A DNA stretch of 37,557 nucleotides from Alistipes sp. (GCA_029060215.1 JAIDUK010000021.1:1-37557), one strand, 5' to 3'. Numbered from the stretch's first letter, positions 23,598 through 33,541 are shown. Notes: a model not told the origin generated them from the sequence alone. Program-made: numbers and translations.

Positions 23598-24935
23598 ATG
23601 AATGTAAACAATCTGATGACCGAACTCGAACGGAAACACCCGGGCGAGAGCGAGTACCTGCAAGCTGTGCGCGAGGTACTGATGACCGTGGAAGAGACCT
23701 ACAACCAGCACCCCGAATTCGAGGCCAACCGCATTGCGGAGCGGATCGTGGAACCCGACCGGAGCTTCACGTTCAAGGTCGTATGGGTCGACGACAAGGG
23801 CGAGGTCCAAGTGAACACGGGCTACCGCTTCCAGTTCAACAACGCCATCGGCCCCTACAAAGGCGGTCTGCGCTTCCACCCCTCGGTCAATCCCTCGATT
23901 CTGAAATTCTTGGGCTTCGAGCAGATCTTCAAGAACGCACTGACCACCCTGCCCATGGGCGGTGCGAAAGGCGGCTCGGACTTCAACCCGAAGGGCAAGT
24001 CCGACCGCGAAGTGATGCGCTTCTGCCAAGCTTTCATGACGGAGCTGTGGCGCCACATCGGCCCCGAGACCGACGTGCCTGCGGGCGACATCGGAGTGGG
24101 CGGCCGCGAAATCGGCTACCTGTACGGCATGTACCGCAAGCTGGCGCGCGAAAACACGGGCGTACTCACGGGCAAGGGCATGACCTACGGCGGTTCGCTG
24201 ATCCGTCCGGAAGCGACGGGATTCGGTGCGGTCTACTTCCTGCGCCAGATGCTTGAAAAGGCAGGCATGGACATCAAGGGCCAGACCATCGCGATCTCGG
24301 GCTTCGGCAACGTAGCGTGGGGCGCAGCGACCAAGGCCACGGAACTGGGCGCGAAAGTCGTGACGATCTCGGGTCCCGACGGCTACATATACGATCCGGA
24401 AGGGCTGAACGCCGAGAAGATCGACTACATGCTCGAGTTGCGCGCATCGAACAACGATGTGGTGGCACCCTATGCCGACAAGTTCCCGGGTTCGAAATTC
24501 GTAGCGGGCCGCAAGCCGTGGGAGGTGAAGGTGGACATCGCCATGCCGTGCGCCACGCAGAACGAGCTCGACGGCGAAGATGCCAAGGCTCTGCTTGCCA
24601 ACGGCGTGAAGATCGTCGCCGAGGTCTCGAACATGGGTTGCCGCCCCGAGGCGATCGATGCGTTCATAGCCGCGAAGATCCCCTATGGCCCGGGCAAGGC
24701 GGTGAACGCAGGCGGCGTCGCCACTTCGGGACTGGAGATGACGCAGAACTCGCAGAAACTGAACTGGACAGCCGAAGAAGTGGATGCGAAGCTGCATCAG
24801 ATCATGAGTTCGATCCACGGTGCATGTTTGGAATACGGCACCGAGAAAGACGGTTACATCAACTACATGAAAGGTGCGAACATCGCAGGCTTCATGAAAG
24901 TCGCCAAGTCGATGGTCGAGCAGGGCATCCTGTAG
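23598..24935 (+). CDS. gdhA: glutamate dehydrogenase, NADP-type
   Basis: A 445-residue hexameric-type glutamate dehydrogenase that interconverts 2-oxoglutarate plus ammonia and glutamate. GPYKGGLRFHP (85-95) and PMGGAKGGSDF (119-129, catalytic K124) mark the active site. The Rossmann segment is ISGFGNVAWGAA, and SNMGCRPEA and GGVATSGLEM complete the family. Length and the NPKGKSDREVMRF segment match the NADP-linked GdhA of Bacteroides. Codon use is strongly biased (GGC, AAG, ATC, CTG), suggesting high expression, as expected for the main ammonia-assimilating enzyme of gut Bacteroidales. It has its own promoter and terminator. Confidence 0.96.
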   Translation: MNVNNLMTELERKHPGESEYLQAVREVLMTVEETYNQHPEFEANRIAERIVEPDRSFTFKVVWVDDKGEVQVNTGYRFQFNNAIGPYKGGLRFHPSVNPSILKFLGFEQIFKNALTTLPMGGAKGGSDFNPKGKSDREVMRFCQAFMTELWRHIGPETDVPAGDIGVGGREIGYLYGMYRKLARENTGVLTGKGMTYGGSLIRPEATGFGAVYFLRQMLEKAGMDIKGQTIAISGFGNVAWGAATKATELGAKVVTISGPDGYIYDPEGLNAEKIDYMLELRASNNDVVAPYADKFPGSKFVAGRKPWEVKVDIAMPCATQNELDGEDAKALLANGVKIVAEVSNMGCRPEAIDAFIAAKIPYGPGKAVNAGGVATSGLEMTQNSQKLNWTAEEVDAKLHQIMSSIHGACLEYGTEKDGYINYMKGANIAGFMKVAKSMVEQGIL

Positions 24936-24956
24936 AGGACTTCCGACGAATAGCGA

Positions 24957-24991
24957 GCGGTGGAAAGTTTAGGCTTTCCACCGCTTTTTTT
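24957..24991 (+). terminator. Rho-independent terminator of gdhA
   Basis: GCGGTGGAAAG (24957-24967) pairs with CTTTCCACCGC (24974-24984) around a 6-base loop, followed by seven Ts. Confidence 0.95.
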
Positions 24992-25029
24992 ACGCACGAT
25001 AACACCCCGGAGCCGGACCTATTCCGCCG

Positions 25030-27648
25030 TCACAGCCGATCTTCACCGGCCGCCGCCGATCGGCTATTCGAATTGCCCGATTTCCTGCGCAGGCTCCGGA
25101 CGGCCTCGCCCAAAAGGGCGAAAAGGGAGGTGGACCCGACAACGAACGCCCACTCACCGAGGGAAAGGGGCACGGTGCGGAATACTTCGCCGCCGAAACT
25201 GACGATAGCGAACTGCCCGAATCCGATGACAAGAAGAATCAGGAAGAATTCGCGGGCGCCCCGCCAAGCGGCGAAGACGCAATGCTGGGTCTCGAAACCC
25301 TTGGCGTTGAACATATTCCAGAACTGCATGAAGACGAAGAGCGAGAAGAAAAGCGTCAGCTGCCGCACGGACGGTTCGCCGCCGCCCCAAGACCACCGCC
25401 CCAGCAGACCGAGCAGCACGGCGACCATAGCCCCGCCGCACACGAAGATGGTACGGGCCATGGCAGGCGTGATGATGAACTCGTCGCGCGGCCGGGGCCG
25501 GTCGCCCATGACGTCGGGGTCGGGCGGCAGCGAAGCCATGGCCATGGCGGCGAGGGTGTCCATGATGATGTTGACCCACAGGATCTGCACGACCGTCAGG
25601 GGCATTTCGGTGCCGAAGAGCGCCCCGGCGAAACAAATGACGATAGCGGCGAAGTTGATGGTCAGCTGGAACAGCACGAACCGCTGGATGTTGCGGTAGA
25701 GCGATCGCCCCCACATGACGGCGGTGGCGATGGACGAAAACGAATCGTCGAGGAGCGTGATGTCCGAAGCGTCCTTGGCCACGGAAGTGCCGGAACCCAT
25801 GGAGAGCCCCACATGGGCGAAGTTGAGCGCAGGAGCGTCGTTGGTACCGTCGCCCGTGACGGCGACGACCTCGCCGCACTGCTGCAAAAGCCGCACGAGA
25901 CGTTGTTTGTCCAAGGGCCGGGCGCGGGAAAGGACCTTCAGCTCCTGTACGCGGGAGAGCAGTTCCTCGTCGCTGGCAGCGGCAAATTCGGCACCGGCCA
26001 TCCGGTTGCGGTCGCCGTCGGCCGCATCGTCCCAAAGCCCGATTTGCCGGGCTATCTGGCAGGCGGTGGCCGAAGTATCGCCGGTAACGATCTTGACAGC
26101 GATACCGGCGCTGAGACACCGTTGAACGGCCGCGGGCACCTCGTCGCGAACGGGGTCGGCAATGGCGGCAACGGCCGAAAAATTCAGCCCGCCGCGAGCA
26201 ACGGCCTCTTCGCAAATAGCGGCGTCGGTCTCGGCCCATGCCACGGCGAGGGTCCGCATGGCGCGGCTCTGGAACTCGGCAAGCTGCTGCGCGACCTCGG
26301 CGGACCGGCCGTCGTCGCGGCACAGCGCCCGCACGATCTCGGGCGCCCCCTTGACGCACAGCAGCCTGCGCCCGGAAACGCCGCTGCGGATGATGGTGGC
26401 CATATACTTGCGTTCGGTGGAAAAAGTGAGCCGGTCGACGATCTGCGCCCCGGCCCGCAAAGTCTCGTAATCGAACCCCTGCCCGCGCAGCCACGCGAGC
26501 AAAGCCCCCTCGGTGGGATTGCCGAGAATCCGCCCTCCGGCATCGAGAAAAGCGGTGGAATTGGCGGCCACGACCTCGGCCAAATCGGAATCGGGAAGCC
26601 CATCGTAGCGGACGAACTCCTGCACGTGCATGCGATTCTGAGTGAGGGTGCCGGTCTTGTCGGTGCAGATGACGGTGACGGCGCCCATGGTCTCGCAGGC
26701 GTGCATCTTGCGGACCAAGTTGTTGGTTTTCAACATGCGCCGCATGGACATGGCCAACGAAAGGGTGATGCTCATGGGCAACCCCTCGGGCACGGCCATG
26801 ACGATGATGGCGACGGAAATCATGAAGAGGCGGAGCACCTGCTGCGAGACGCCGAGCCAGTCCGCCTGCAACAACCCGCCGAACAAGAGGGCCTTGCCGA
26901 GCATGATGCAGAAAATCAGCACGGCAAGCGACACGCCGACGCGTCCGATGAGCCGCGAGAGCCGCGAGAGCTGGCGGCTCAAGGGCGTAGGCTCCTCGCT
27001 GAGCACGGCGGCCTGTTCGGTGACGCGCCCGGCCTCGGTAGCGTCGCCCACGGCCGTGACGATGAAGCGCCCGTACCCGTCGGCGACGGCCGTGCCGCGC
27101 AAAACGGAATCGGACGGATAGGTAGCTTCGGAATCGAAATGGGCGGGGTCGGCAGTCTTGTCGACCTCGGGCTCGCCGGTGAGGGTCGATTCGTCGATCT
27201 TGAGCGAAACGGCCTCGATGAGCTGCCCATCGGCGGGCACGGTCTCGCCGCTCTCGATGACGACGACGTCGCCGACGACGACCTCGCGCCGCGGAACGCG
27301 CTGCATAGCCCCGCCGCGCAGGACGGTGACGGGGACGTCGTCGCTGACCCTGTTGAGCCTGCGGAACCGCCGCTGAGCGTCCCACTCGAAGAAGAACCCG
27401 ACGCAAGTAGCGAGGACGATGGCGCAGATGATGCCGACGGATTCGGTGAAGTCGTGCTGCACGCACCCGATGACCAGCGACAAGAAGGCGGCAACGGACA
27501 AGACCTTGATGACGGGATCGCGGAACTTATCCAACAACAAAGCCCACGGCGACTGCTCGCGGGGCGGCGTGATGACGTTGGCGCCGTGGAGCCTGCGGCT
27601 ATCGTCGACCTCGCGGGCGGACAACCCGGCGGAATGGGAAGAAATCAT
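25030..27648 (-). CDS. P-type calcium-transporting ATPase (PMCA-like)
   Basis: An 872-residue P2-type ATPase. The order is: N-terminal cation-ATPase domain, the actuator loop with ESTLTGEPEV, helix M4 with VPEGLP (about 285), phosphorylation site DKTGTLTQNR (D330), nucleotide domain with KGAPE, and the hinge GDGTNDAPAL (about 598). M6 reads WVNIIMDTLAA, with the N and D that hold the single Ca2+ in plasma-membrane calcium pumps. Calcium export is therefore the best guess; other divalent cations cannot be excluded. The open frame continues far upstream inside rodA; the ATG at 27648 overlaps the rodA TGA (ATGA), indicating translational coupling to the elongasome operon. Confidence 0.92.
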   Translation of the reverse strand: MISSHSAGLSAREVDDSRRLHGANVITPPREQSPWALLLDKFRDPVIKVLSVAAFLSLVIGCVQHDFTESVGIICAIVLATCVGFFFEWDAQRRFRRLNRVSDDVPVTVLRGGAMQRVPRREVVVGDVVVIESGETVPADGQLIEAVSLKIDESTLTGEPEVDKTADPAHFDSEATYPSDSVLRGTAVADGYGRFIVTAVGDATEAGRVTEQAAVLSEEPTPLSRQLSRLSRLIGRVGVSLAVLIFCIMLGKALLFGGLLQADWLGVSQQVLRLFMISVAIIVMAVPEGLPMSITLSLAMSMRRMLKTNNLVRKMHACETMGAVTVICTDKTGTLTQNRMHVQEFVRYDGLPDSDLAEVVAANSTAFLDAGGRILGNPTEGALLAWLRGQGFDYETLRAGAQIVDRLTFSTERKYMATIIRSGVSGRRLLCVKGAPEIVRALCRDDGRSAEVAQQLAEFQSRAMRTLAVAWAETDAAICEEAVARGGLNFSAVAAIADPVRDEVPAAVQRCLSAGIAVKIVTGDTSATACQIARQIGLWDDAADGDRNRMAGAEFAAASDEELLSRVQELKVLSRARPLDKQRLVRLLQQCGEVVAVTGDGTNDAPALNFAHVGLSMGSGTSVAKDASDITLLDDSFSSIATAVMWGRSLYRNIQRFVLFQLTINFAAIVICFAGALFGTEMPLTVVQILWVNIIMDTLAAMAMASLPPDPDVMGDRPRPRDEFIITPAMARTIFVCGGAMVAVLLGLLGRWSWGGGEPSVRQLTLFFSLFVFMQFWNMFNAKGFETQHCVFAAWRGAREFFLILLVIGFGQFAIVSFGGEVFRTVPLSLGEWAFVVGSTSLFALLGEAVRSLRRKSGNSNSRSAAAGEDRL

Positions 27649-29096
27649 AACGAACTTTTTTTCTCCAGCGGGAACTGCCGCGACGAAGCGTCGAGCCGCA
27701 CGGCGATGAAGAGCAGGATGGTGAAAGCGATGAGCGACGATCCGCCGTAACTCATATAAGGCAGCGGAATACCCATCACAGGCATCATACCGATGGTCAT
27801 CCCGACATTGACCAAAACGTGGAACAGCAAAACGGAAGCGACGCAATAACAATAGATGCGTCCGAAAGGCTCCTGCTGGTACTCCCCCATCCGCATGAGC
27901 CGCAAAATGAGCAGGCACAACAGCAGCAGGACGAACGAAGCGCCGAGAAAACCCCACTCCTCGCCGACGGTGCAGAAGATGAAGTCGGTATGCCGCTCGG
28001 GCACGAAGCCGTACTTGATCTGCGTACCCTGCAAGAAGCCCTTGCCGGTCCACCCGCCGGAACCGATGGCGATCTTCGACTGGTTGACGTTGTAGTCGAT
28101 GCCCCGCGGGTCGCTGATGATCCCCAGAAAACTGAGGATGCGGTCGCGCTGGTGGGGCCGGAGCACGGAGTCGAAGATGTAATCGGTGGTGGGAAGAAAA
28201 ATCATGGCGCCGACGAACAAAGCCACGGGCAAAAAGATGCTCCGGAGATTGGCCCTGTAGGCGTAGACGGCGATGAGAATGAACGAAAGGAAGGTGACGG
28301 TGAGCAGCGCGGCGTAGAACGACAGACGGCCGGGAGCGATGAAGTGCATGGTCCAGAACAGGAGCATCGCCGAGAGCGCGAGCCCGGCCAAATAGACGAT
28401 CCGCGACCGCCACTCCCCGCTCATCATGGCCTCGGAGAGGGTGCAGATGATGATGAGCAGCACCAGCAAGACCGTGGGCGAGAGCAGGAACGACGAAATA
28501 AAAAGCCCGGCGACCAAGAGGATAGGGATGCAAAGCCACTTGTTGAGCCCCTCACGGTAGAGAACGAAAAGGAACGAACAAAGGACGATGCCGGAACCGG
28601 TGTCGTTCTGCAAGACAATGATGAAAAGCGGAGCGCAGATGACCGCCGCGACCTTGGCCAGATCGCCCGAGCGCGAAATCGAAAACGAATAGGAGCTCAT
28701 GACGCGGGCAAGGGCGAGGGCGGTGGCGATCTTGACGAATTCGACGGGCTGGACGCGGAACGACCCGAACTCGAACCATGCCCGGGCACCGTGGACTTCC
28801 TTGCCGAACATGAGCGCGGCGACGAGCAACGCCAGTCCGGCGAAGTAAGCGGGATAGGCCAGCATATGGATGAACCGCTTGTCGAGAAGCAGCACCACGA
28901 GGGCGGCGACCCACGCGATGCCGATCCAGACGAGCTGCTTCATGTAGAAATGCGAGAGGGCGAACGGCGCAAGCGAATTCTCGTTGTAGGAAGCCGCGAG
29001 GATGGACAAGGCTCCGGCCGTGACGATGGCCAGATACAAGAGGACGGTCCAGATGTCGACCCACCCGAAAATGTTGCGCAAACGCTCACCGATCAT
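27645..29096 (-). CDS. rodA: peptidoglycan glycosyltransferase RodA
   Basis: A 483-residue SEDS glycosyltransferase that polymerises lipid II for side-wall growth with PBP2. It has about ten membrane helices. The family signatures are ARAWFEFGSFRVQPVEFVKI early on, PERHTDFIF (about 345) and GIPLPYMSYGGSSLIA near the C-terminus. It is longer than E. coli RodA (370) because of an inserted helical region in the middle, common in Bacteroidota. The start overlaps the 3' end of mrdA by 11 bases and the stop overlaps the ATPase start. Confidence 0.95.
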   Translation of the reverse strand: MIGERLRNIFGWVDIWTVLLYLAIVTAGALSILAASYNENSLAPFALSHFYMKQLVWIGIAWVAALVVLLLDKRFIHMLAYPAYFAGLALLVAALMFGKEVHGARAWFEFGSFRVQPVEFVKIATALALARVMSSYSFSISRSGDLAKVAAVICAPLFIIVLQNDTGSGIVLCSFLFVLYREGLNKWLCIPILLVAGLFISSFLLSPTVLLVLLIIICTLSEAMMSGEWRSRIVYLAGLALSAMLLFWTMHFIAPGRLSFYAALLTVTFLSFILIAVYAYRANLRSIFLPVALFVGAMIFLPTTDYIFDSVLRPHQRDRILSFLGIISDPRGIDYNVNQSKIAIGSGGWTGKGFLQGTQIKYGFVPERHTDFIFCTVGEEWGFLGASFVLLLLCLLILRLMRMGEYQQEPFGRIYCYCVASVLLFHVLVNVGMTIGMMPVMGIPLPYMSYGGSSLIAFTILLFIAVRLDASSRQFPLEKKSSL

Positions 29097-30915
29097 AATA
29101 AGGATAGTAGATATTCATGTTTTTCATGCGTTCGAGCAACTCGGGCCGCCGGATGGTGTCGGTGAGGTAGAACTCCTCCAACAGCGACGCGATGGGCAGG
29201 GCGGCGGAAGCGCCGAAACCGCCGTTCTCCACATAGACGGAGATGGCGATGCGGGGGTTGTTGCGCGGGGCGAACGAGAGGAACGTGGAGTGGTCCTTGC
29301 CGTGGGGGTTCTGGGCCGTACCGGTCTTGCCGCAGACGTCCCACCCTTCGAGGTAGGCGTCGGTCGAGGTGCCGGCCACGTTGACGCCCCGCCACATGCC
29401 CTCGACGATGGGCTCGAAGTGCTTGGGGTCGACCATCGTATAGTGCCGCTGGTAGAAACGGGCGTCGAGCGAATCGCGCCCCTCGATCTGCTTGACGATG
29501 TGGGGGATGTAGTAATACCCGCGGTTGGCGACGATGGCCGCGAGGTTGGCCAGCTGCAACGGCGTGCAGCCCAGCTCGCCCTGCCCGATGGAGAGGGAAA
29601 GCAGCGTGAGGGAATTCCACGACCGTCTGTAGCGCTTGTCGTAGAACTCGCGGTCGGGGACATAGCCGTGCCCCTCGTCGAGGAAGTCGGAGCCGAGCTT
29701 GCGCCCGAACCCGAAACTGTGGACATACTCCTTCCAGACATCGAAGCCCGCCTTGGGCCCGTCGTAACGGGGATTGTCGAGGATATCGCGGAAGACGTAG
29801 CAAAAATAGGCGTTGCACGAAGTGGCGACGGCGAACCTCAGATCGAGGGGCGAAGAATGGGCGTGGCAGGCCATGCGCTGACGGCCGGCCTGATACCCCA
29901 TGTTGCAGGCATGGAGGTCGGAAGGCCGCAAAACGCCCTCCTGCAACCCGATGAGCCCCTGCACGATCTTGAAAGTCGACCCGGGAGGATACTTGGCTTT
30001 GACGGCACGGTTGAACAGCGGCCGACGCTTGTTGCGCAACATGCGCATGTAATTGTTGCCGCGGCCGCGGCCGACGAGCTCGTCGGGATCGTACGTCGGC
30101 GACGAAACCATCATCAGGATCTCGCCGGTCGAAGGTTCGATGGCCACGGCGGCCCCGACCTTGCCGCGCATCAGCTCCTCGCCGAGCAGCTGGAGCCGCG
30201 TGTCGATGGTGCTGACAAGGTTGCGCCCGGGTTTGGGCAGAGAATCGTAACGCCCGTCGAGGTACGACCCCTTGACTTCGCCGTGGGTGTCGACCTCTTG
30301 GATCTTGACCCCCTTTTCGCCGCGCATGACGGTCTCGTAAGCGGATTCGACGCCGGTGAGCCCGACATAATCGCCCGCCTGATAATAGGGATGGCGCTTG
30401 AGATACTCGGAAGTGACCTCGGAGACGAAGCCCAGCAGGTTGCCGCCGACCTTGCGGGGATAACGCCGGACGGTGCGGTAGACCATGTAGAACCCGCGGA
30501 AATTGCACTCGTCGAAACGGAGCTTGTCTTCCTTGGAAATGTAGCTCGAAACGAGCCGCGGGGCGCGGGGACGCATGCGGGCGTTGGCTATCTCGCGGTT
30601 GAGCTTGTCGACGGAGAGCCCCAGCACGGAACACAGCCGGGCGGTATCGAACCCGCGTCGGTCGAGTTCGCGGTAGATGACCATCAGATCGTAGCACTCG
30701 CGCGACTGAACGAGGAATTCGCCGTTGCGGTCGAGCACCTCGCCGCGCGAAGGGTATTGGACCACGTGGCGCAAAACATTGGCTTTGGCCAACTCTTCGT
30801 AACGCGAATCGTAGAGTTGCAGCCACGCAAGCCGCCCGATCAGCAGCGCGAAGACCAGCACCACCACCCCTTGCAACAACCGCATGCGGGCGAAACCGTC
30901 GACAGGCCCGTTCAT
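29086..30915 (-). CDS. mrdA: penicillin-binding protein 2
   Basis: A 609-residue class B transpeptidase of the elongasome. One N-terminal membrane helix (about 12-30) is followed by the dimerisation/pedestal domain and the transpeptidase domain. The catalytic motifs are STFK (S313), SCN (S366) and KTGT (K530). It cross-links new side-wall peptidoglycan and is the partner of RodA. The ATG at 30915 overlaps the mreD TGA (ATGA at 30915-30912), which fixes the start; the longer open frame upstream is noise inside mreD. Confidence 0.96.
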   Translation of the reverse strand: MNGPVDGFARMRLLQGVVVLVFALLIGRLAWLQLYDSRYEELAKANVLRHVVQYPSRGEVLDRNGEFLVQSRECYDLMVIYRELDRRGFDTARLCSVLGLSVDKLNREIANARMRPRAPRLVSSYISKEDKLRFDECNFRGFYMVYRTVRRYPRKVGGNLLGFVSEVTSEYLKRHPYYQAGDYVGLTGVESAYETVMRGEKGVKIQEVDTHGEVKGSYLDGRYDSLPKPGRNLVSTIDTRLQLLGEELMRGKVGAAVAIEPSTGEILMMVSSPTYDPDELVGRGRGNNYMRMLRNKRRPLFNRAVKAKYPPGSTFKIVQGLIGLQEGVLRPSDLHACNMGYQAGRQRMACHAHSSPLDLRFAVATSCNAYFCYVFRDILDNPRYDGPKAGFDVWKEYVHSFGFGRKLGSDFLDEGHGYVPDREFYDKRYRRSWNSLTLLSLSIGQGELGCTPLQLANLAAIVANRGYYYIPHIVKQIEGRDSLDARFYQRHYTMVDPKHFEPIVEGMWRGVNVAGTSTDAYLEGWDVCGKTGTAQNPHGKDHSTFLSFAPRNNPRIAISVYVENGGFGASAALPIASLLEEFYLTDTIRRPELLERMKNMNIYYPYYDR

Positions 30916-31430
30916 AGACGCGCGACGAATTTGGCGGTGAAGATCCGTCCGAGCAGCCACACGGCGGCGACGGTGACCGATCCGGAAGCGATGATCCGCA
31001 CGATGATCCGCAGCATATGGCTCCACGAAAGCGCTTCCATGGCGAAGAAGACGGCATGGTGGACGAGGACGAGGACGACCAGATAATTGAGGAAGACATG
31101 GTGCCCGAGCCGCTCGGGCGAAGGAACACCGCCGTCGCGCAAATCGTCGCGGCTGTAGAACGACCCGAGGATATAGGGCCGCAGGAAGGCGAGCAGCAAC
31201 GTAGCCACGGTATTGATCCCAGCCGTACCCATGAGGAAATCCATGGTGACACCCATGGCCAACCCGGCGAACAGCACGGCTACGGGAGCCGTATCGACAG
31301 GCAGAAGAACGACGAAAGCCACGTAGATGAGCGGATTGAGATAGATGCTGATCGAAAGGTTGTCGAAAAGGAAGACCTGCAACAACACGGTGACCAGAAA
31401 GAGCAACGAATATGTGACTATGCGATACAT
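30912..31430 (-). CDS. mreD: rod shape-determining protein MreD
   Basis: A 172-residue membrane protein with five or six hydrophobic helices, in the fixed place between mreC and mrdA. MYRIVTYSLLFLVTVLLQVF begins directly with a helix, as in other MreD, so I chose ATG 31430; an ATG at 31454 would add eight residues and overlap mreC. MreD family segments NPLIYVAFVVLLP and GLAMGVTMDFLMGT are visible. It ends in the ATGA overlap with mrdA. Confidence 0.92.
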   Translation of the reverse strand: MYRIVTYSLLFLVTVLLQVFLFDNLSISIYLNPLIYVAFVVLLPVDTAPVAVLFAGLAMGVTMDFLMGTAGINTVATLLLAFLRPYILGSFYSRDDLRDGGVPSPERLGHHVFLNYLVVLVLVHHAVFFAMEALSWSHMLRIIVRIIASGSVTVAAVWLLGRIFTAKFVARL

Positions 31431-31440
31431 TTTTCTACTG

Positions 31441-32301
31441 CTACAAATCGACATGCGCCCGCTCGTCCTCTTCCTGCCGCGCCTGCAAGTCGAGAACCTC
31501 GCAGGCGTCGCGGTTCTCGACGAGGATGATGTCGGTAAGCCGGGCGAAATCGGTGGCCAGCCGCAGCCGGACGGTGTAGGCGGTGCGGTTCTCGTTCATG
31601 GAAGCGCTCTCGACCCACCCGATGAGCACGTTCTCGGGGAAGAACTGCGAGAACCCGGTGGTGACGACCTTCTGCCCTTTCTTGGGCTCGGCATACTTGG
31701 ACAGCTCGCCGAGCAGGACGGAATGGGGATCTACTCCGTCCCAATAAACGGACCCGAAGTAATCGGTCCCCTCCAACTTGCCGCTGGCTCGGAACGAAGT
31801 ATTGAGGATGGGCAGCGCCACGGAATAGCGGTCGGTGCAATCGACGATATACCCCAGCATGGAACCGCCGGGCGCAAGCAGCGCCATGTCGGGCGTGACG
31901 CCGTCGCGCAAACCGCGGTTGATGGTGACGAAGTTCTGCGAACGGTTGATGGTGTTGGAAATGACGGTGGCGGTCATGACGCGGAACTTGGAGCAGCCGC
32001 CCAGATCGAGAATATACCGTTTGAGCCTATCGATATTGGCGGCCTCTTCGTACTGGGCGAGCCGTTCTTCGAGTACGGCGACGCGGTCGAGCAAGACCCG
32101 GTTCTCGGTCTCCAGCCGGAAATAGCGCTGCACCCCGGCGAAAAACTCGTGTACGGCACCGGCCGCGGCGTTGGAGCGCGCAAGCAGACGGGCCTGCGTG
32201 AAGAAAGTCGACCGGGCGTAATACCCGACGGCGAGGGCCTCCAGCACGACGAACAACACCACGAGGTAGATGCTGCGGATGAACTCGATGAGCTTATGCA
32301 C
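31441..32301 (-). CDS. mreC: rod shape-determining protein MreC
   Basis: A 286-residue periplasmic scaffold protein of the elongasome. A membrane helix (about 8-25), a coiled coil (about 45-95, NRVLLDRVAVLEERLAQYEEA) and two beta-barrel subdomains follow in order. The GTG at 32301 gives HKLIEFIRSIYLVV, the usual short N-terminus. An ATG at 32346 would add 15 residues whose codons form the hairpin at 32319-32343, so I prefer the GTG. mreB ends 112 bases upstream; mreD starts 10 bases after the stop. Confidence 0.9.
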   Translation of the reverse strand: MHKLIEFIRSIYLVVLFVVLEALAVGYYARSTFFTQARLLARSNAAAGAVHEFFAGVQRYFRLETENRVLLDRVAVLEERLAQYEEAANIDRLKRYILDLGGCSKFRVMTATVISNTINRSQNFVTINRGLRDGVTPDMALLAPGGSMLGYIVDCTDRYSVALPILNTSFRASGKLEGTDYFGSVYWDGVDPHSVLLGELSKYAEPKKGQKVVTTGFSQFFPENVLIGWVESASMNENRTAYTVRLRLATDFARLTDIILVENRDACEVLDLQARQEEDERAHVDL

Positions 32302-32318
32302 GACTATTCCTAATTCAA

Positions 32319-32343
32319 GATTGCGGACCGGCGGCCCGCAATC
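32319..32343 (-). promoter_or_regulatory. hairpin between mreB and mreC
   Basis: GATTGCGG (32319-32326) pairs with CCGCAATC (32336-32343). No T tract follows. It could attenuate readthrough or stabilise the mreB mRNA end, letting MreB be made in excess of MreC. Confidence 0.5.
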
Positions 32344-32413
32344 CATAACATATTCACAAACAACGGCCGGACGCTCCGCAACCCGCTGCCGGGGAAGAGC
32401 CGTCCGCCTGCTC

Positions 32414-33433
32414 CTACTTCATGAGGAACGAAAAACGGTTGATATTCTTCAGAGCGATGCCCGTACCGCGCGCGATGGCCCGCAACGGATCCTCGGCAAG
32501 GTGGAACGGGATGCCGGTCTTCTCGGTCAGACGTCTGTCGAGCCCCTTGATGAGGGCACCGCCGCCTGCGAGGTAGATACCGTTCTTGACAATATCGGCA
32601 TACAGCTCGGGCGGCATGGATTCGAGGACTTTCATCAACGCGGCGTCGATCTTGGTGAGCGACTTCTCCAGCGCATAGGCGATCTCGCTATAAGACAGGG
32701 AGACGGTCTGCGGCAGTGCGGTGAGCATGTTGGGGCCCGTGACCACGAAATCCTCGGGTTCGTCGTCGAGGTCGGAGACCGCGGCGCCGACCGAACATTT
32801 GATCGCCTCGGCCGTACGCTCGCCGATGCGGATGTTGTGCTGCTGGCGGACATAGCTCTGGATGTCGTTGGTGAAGACGTCGCCCGCAACGTTGACCGAC
32901 TCGGAGCAAACGATGCCGCCGAGGGAGATGCAGGCGATCTCGGAAGTACCGCCGCCGATGTCGATGACCATGTTGCCCTCGGGAGCTTCGACGTCGAGCC
33001 CGGCACCCAAGGCGGCGGCCATGGGTTCGTAGATCATATAGACCTCGCGGCCCCCGGCGTGTTCGGCCGAATCGCGGACGGCACGGATTTCGACGTTGGT
33101 AGACCCCGACGGGATGCAGATGACCATGCGGAGCGACGGAGCGAAGAGACTGCCCGAAGTCTTGACCTTCTTGAGCATGCCGCGCAGCATGAGCTCGGTA
33201 GCGTTGAAGTCGGCGATGACGCCGTCCTTCAGGGGGCGGATGGTCTTGATGTTGGGGTTGGTCTTCTCGTGCATGTTGCGCGCCTGACTGCCGATGGCCA
33301 CCAACTTGCCGGTATGGACGTCGAGCGCCACGATCGACGGCTCGTCGACGACGACCTTGCCGTTGTAGAGAATGAGCGTATTGGCCGTGCCGAGGTCGAT
33401 GGCCAACTCCTGTGTCAAAGAAAATAATCCCAT
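32414..33433 (-). CDS. mreB: rod shape-determining protein MreB
   Basis: A 339-residue actin-family ATPase that organises side-wall synthesis. The actin motifs are visible: phosphate-1 IDLGTANTL (12-20), phosphate-2 VIDIGGGTSE and adenosine loop GIYLAGGGALIKGLD. Length is normal. It heads the mreBCD-mrdA-rodA-ATPase operon. The -7 box lies about 110 bases upstream, giving a long leader without recognised structure. Confidence 0.97.
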   Translation of the reverse strand: MGLFSLTQELAIDLGTANTLILYNGKVVVDEPSIVALDVHTGKLVAIGSQARNMHEKTNPNIKTIRPLKDGVIADFNATELMLRGMLKKVKTSGSLFAPSLRMVICIPSGSTNVEIRAVRDSAEHAGGREVYMIYEPMAAALGAGLDVEAPEGNMVIDIGGGTSEIACISLGGIVCSESVNVAGDVFTNDIQSYVRQQHNIRIGERTAEAIKCSVGAAVSDLDDEPEDFVVTGPNMLTALPQTVSLSYSEIAYALEKSLTKIDAALMKVLESMPPELYADIVKNGIYLAGGGALIKGLDRRLTEKTGIPFHLAEDPLRAIARGTGIALKNINRFSFLMK

Positions 33434-33541
33434 AAGGTATCGTACGTAACTGTATTCGCCAGCTGATTGAAAATCAAAAACTTGAACGCCCCGACCGTCC
33501 CAACCGGAACCTGCGGCCCGAACCGCCGGGGGCTACCCGGA

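Noticed and set aside
25282..27750. 822-codon plus-strand frame opposite the P-type ATPase
   Set aside because: Gly/Asp/His-rich shadow; the minus strand encodes an unmistakable ATPase.
27649..28539. N-terminal extension of the P-type ATPase frame
   Set aside because: It lies inside rodA in another frame and resembles no ATPase; the ATGA overlap at 27645-27648 gives a natural start.
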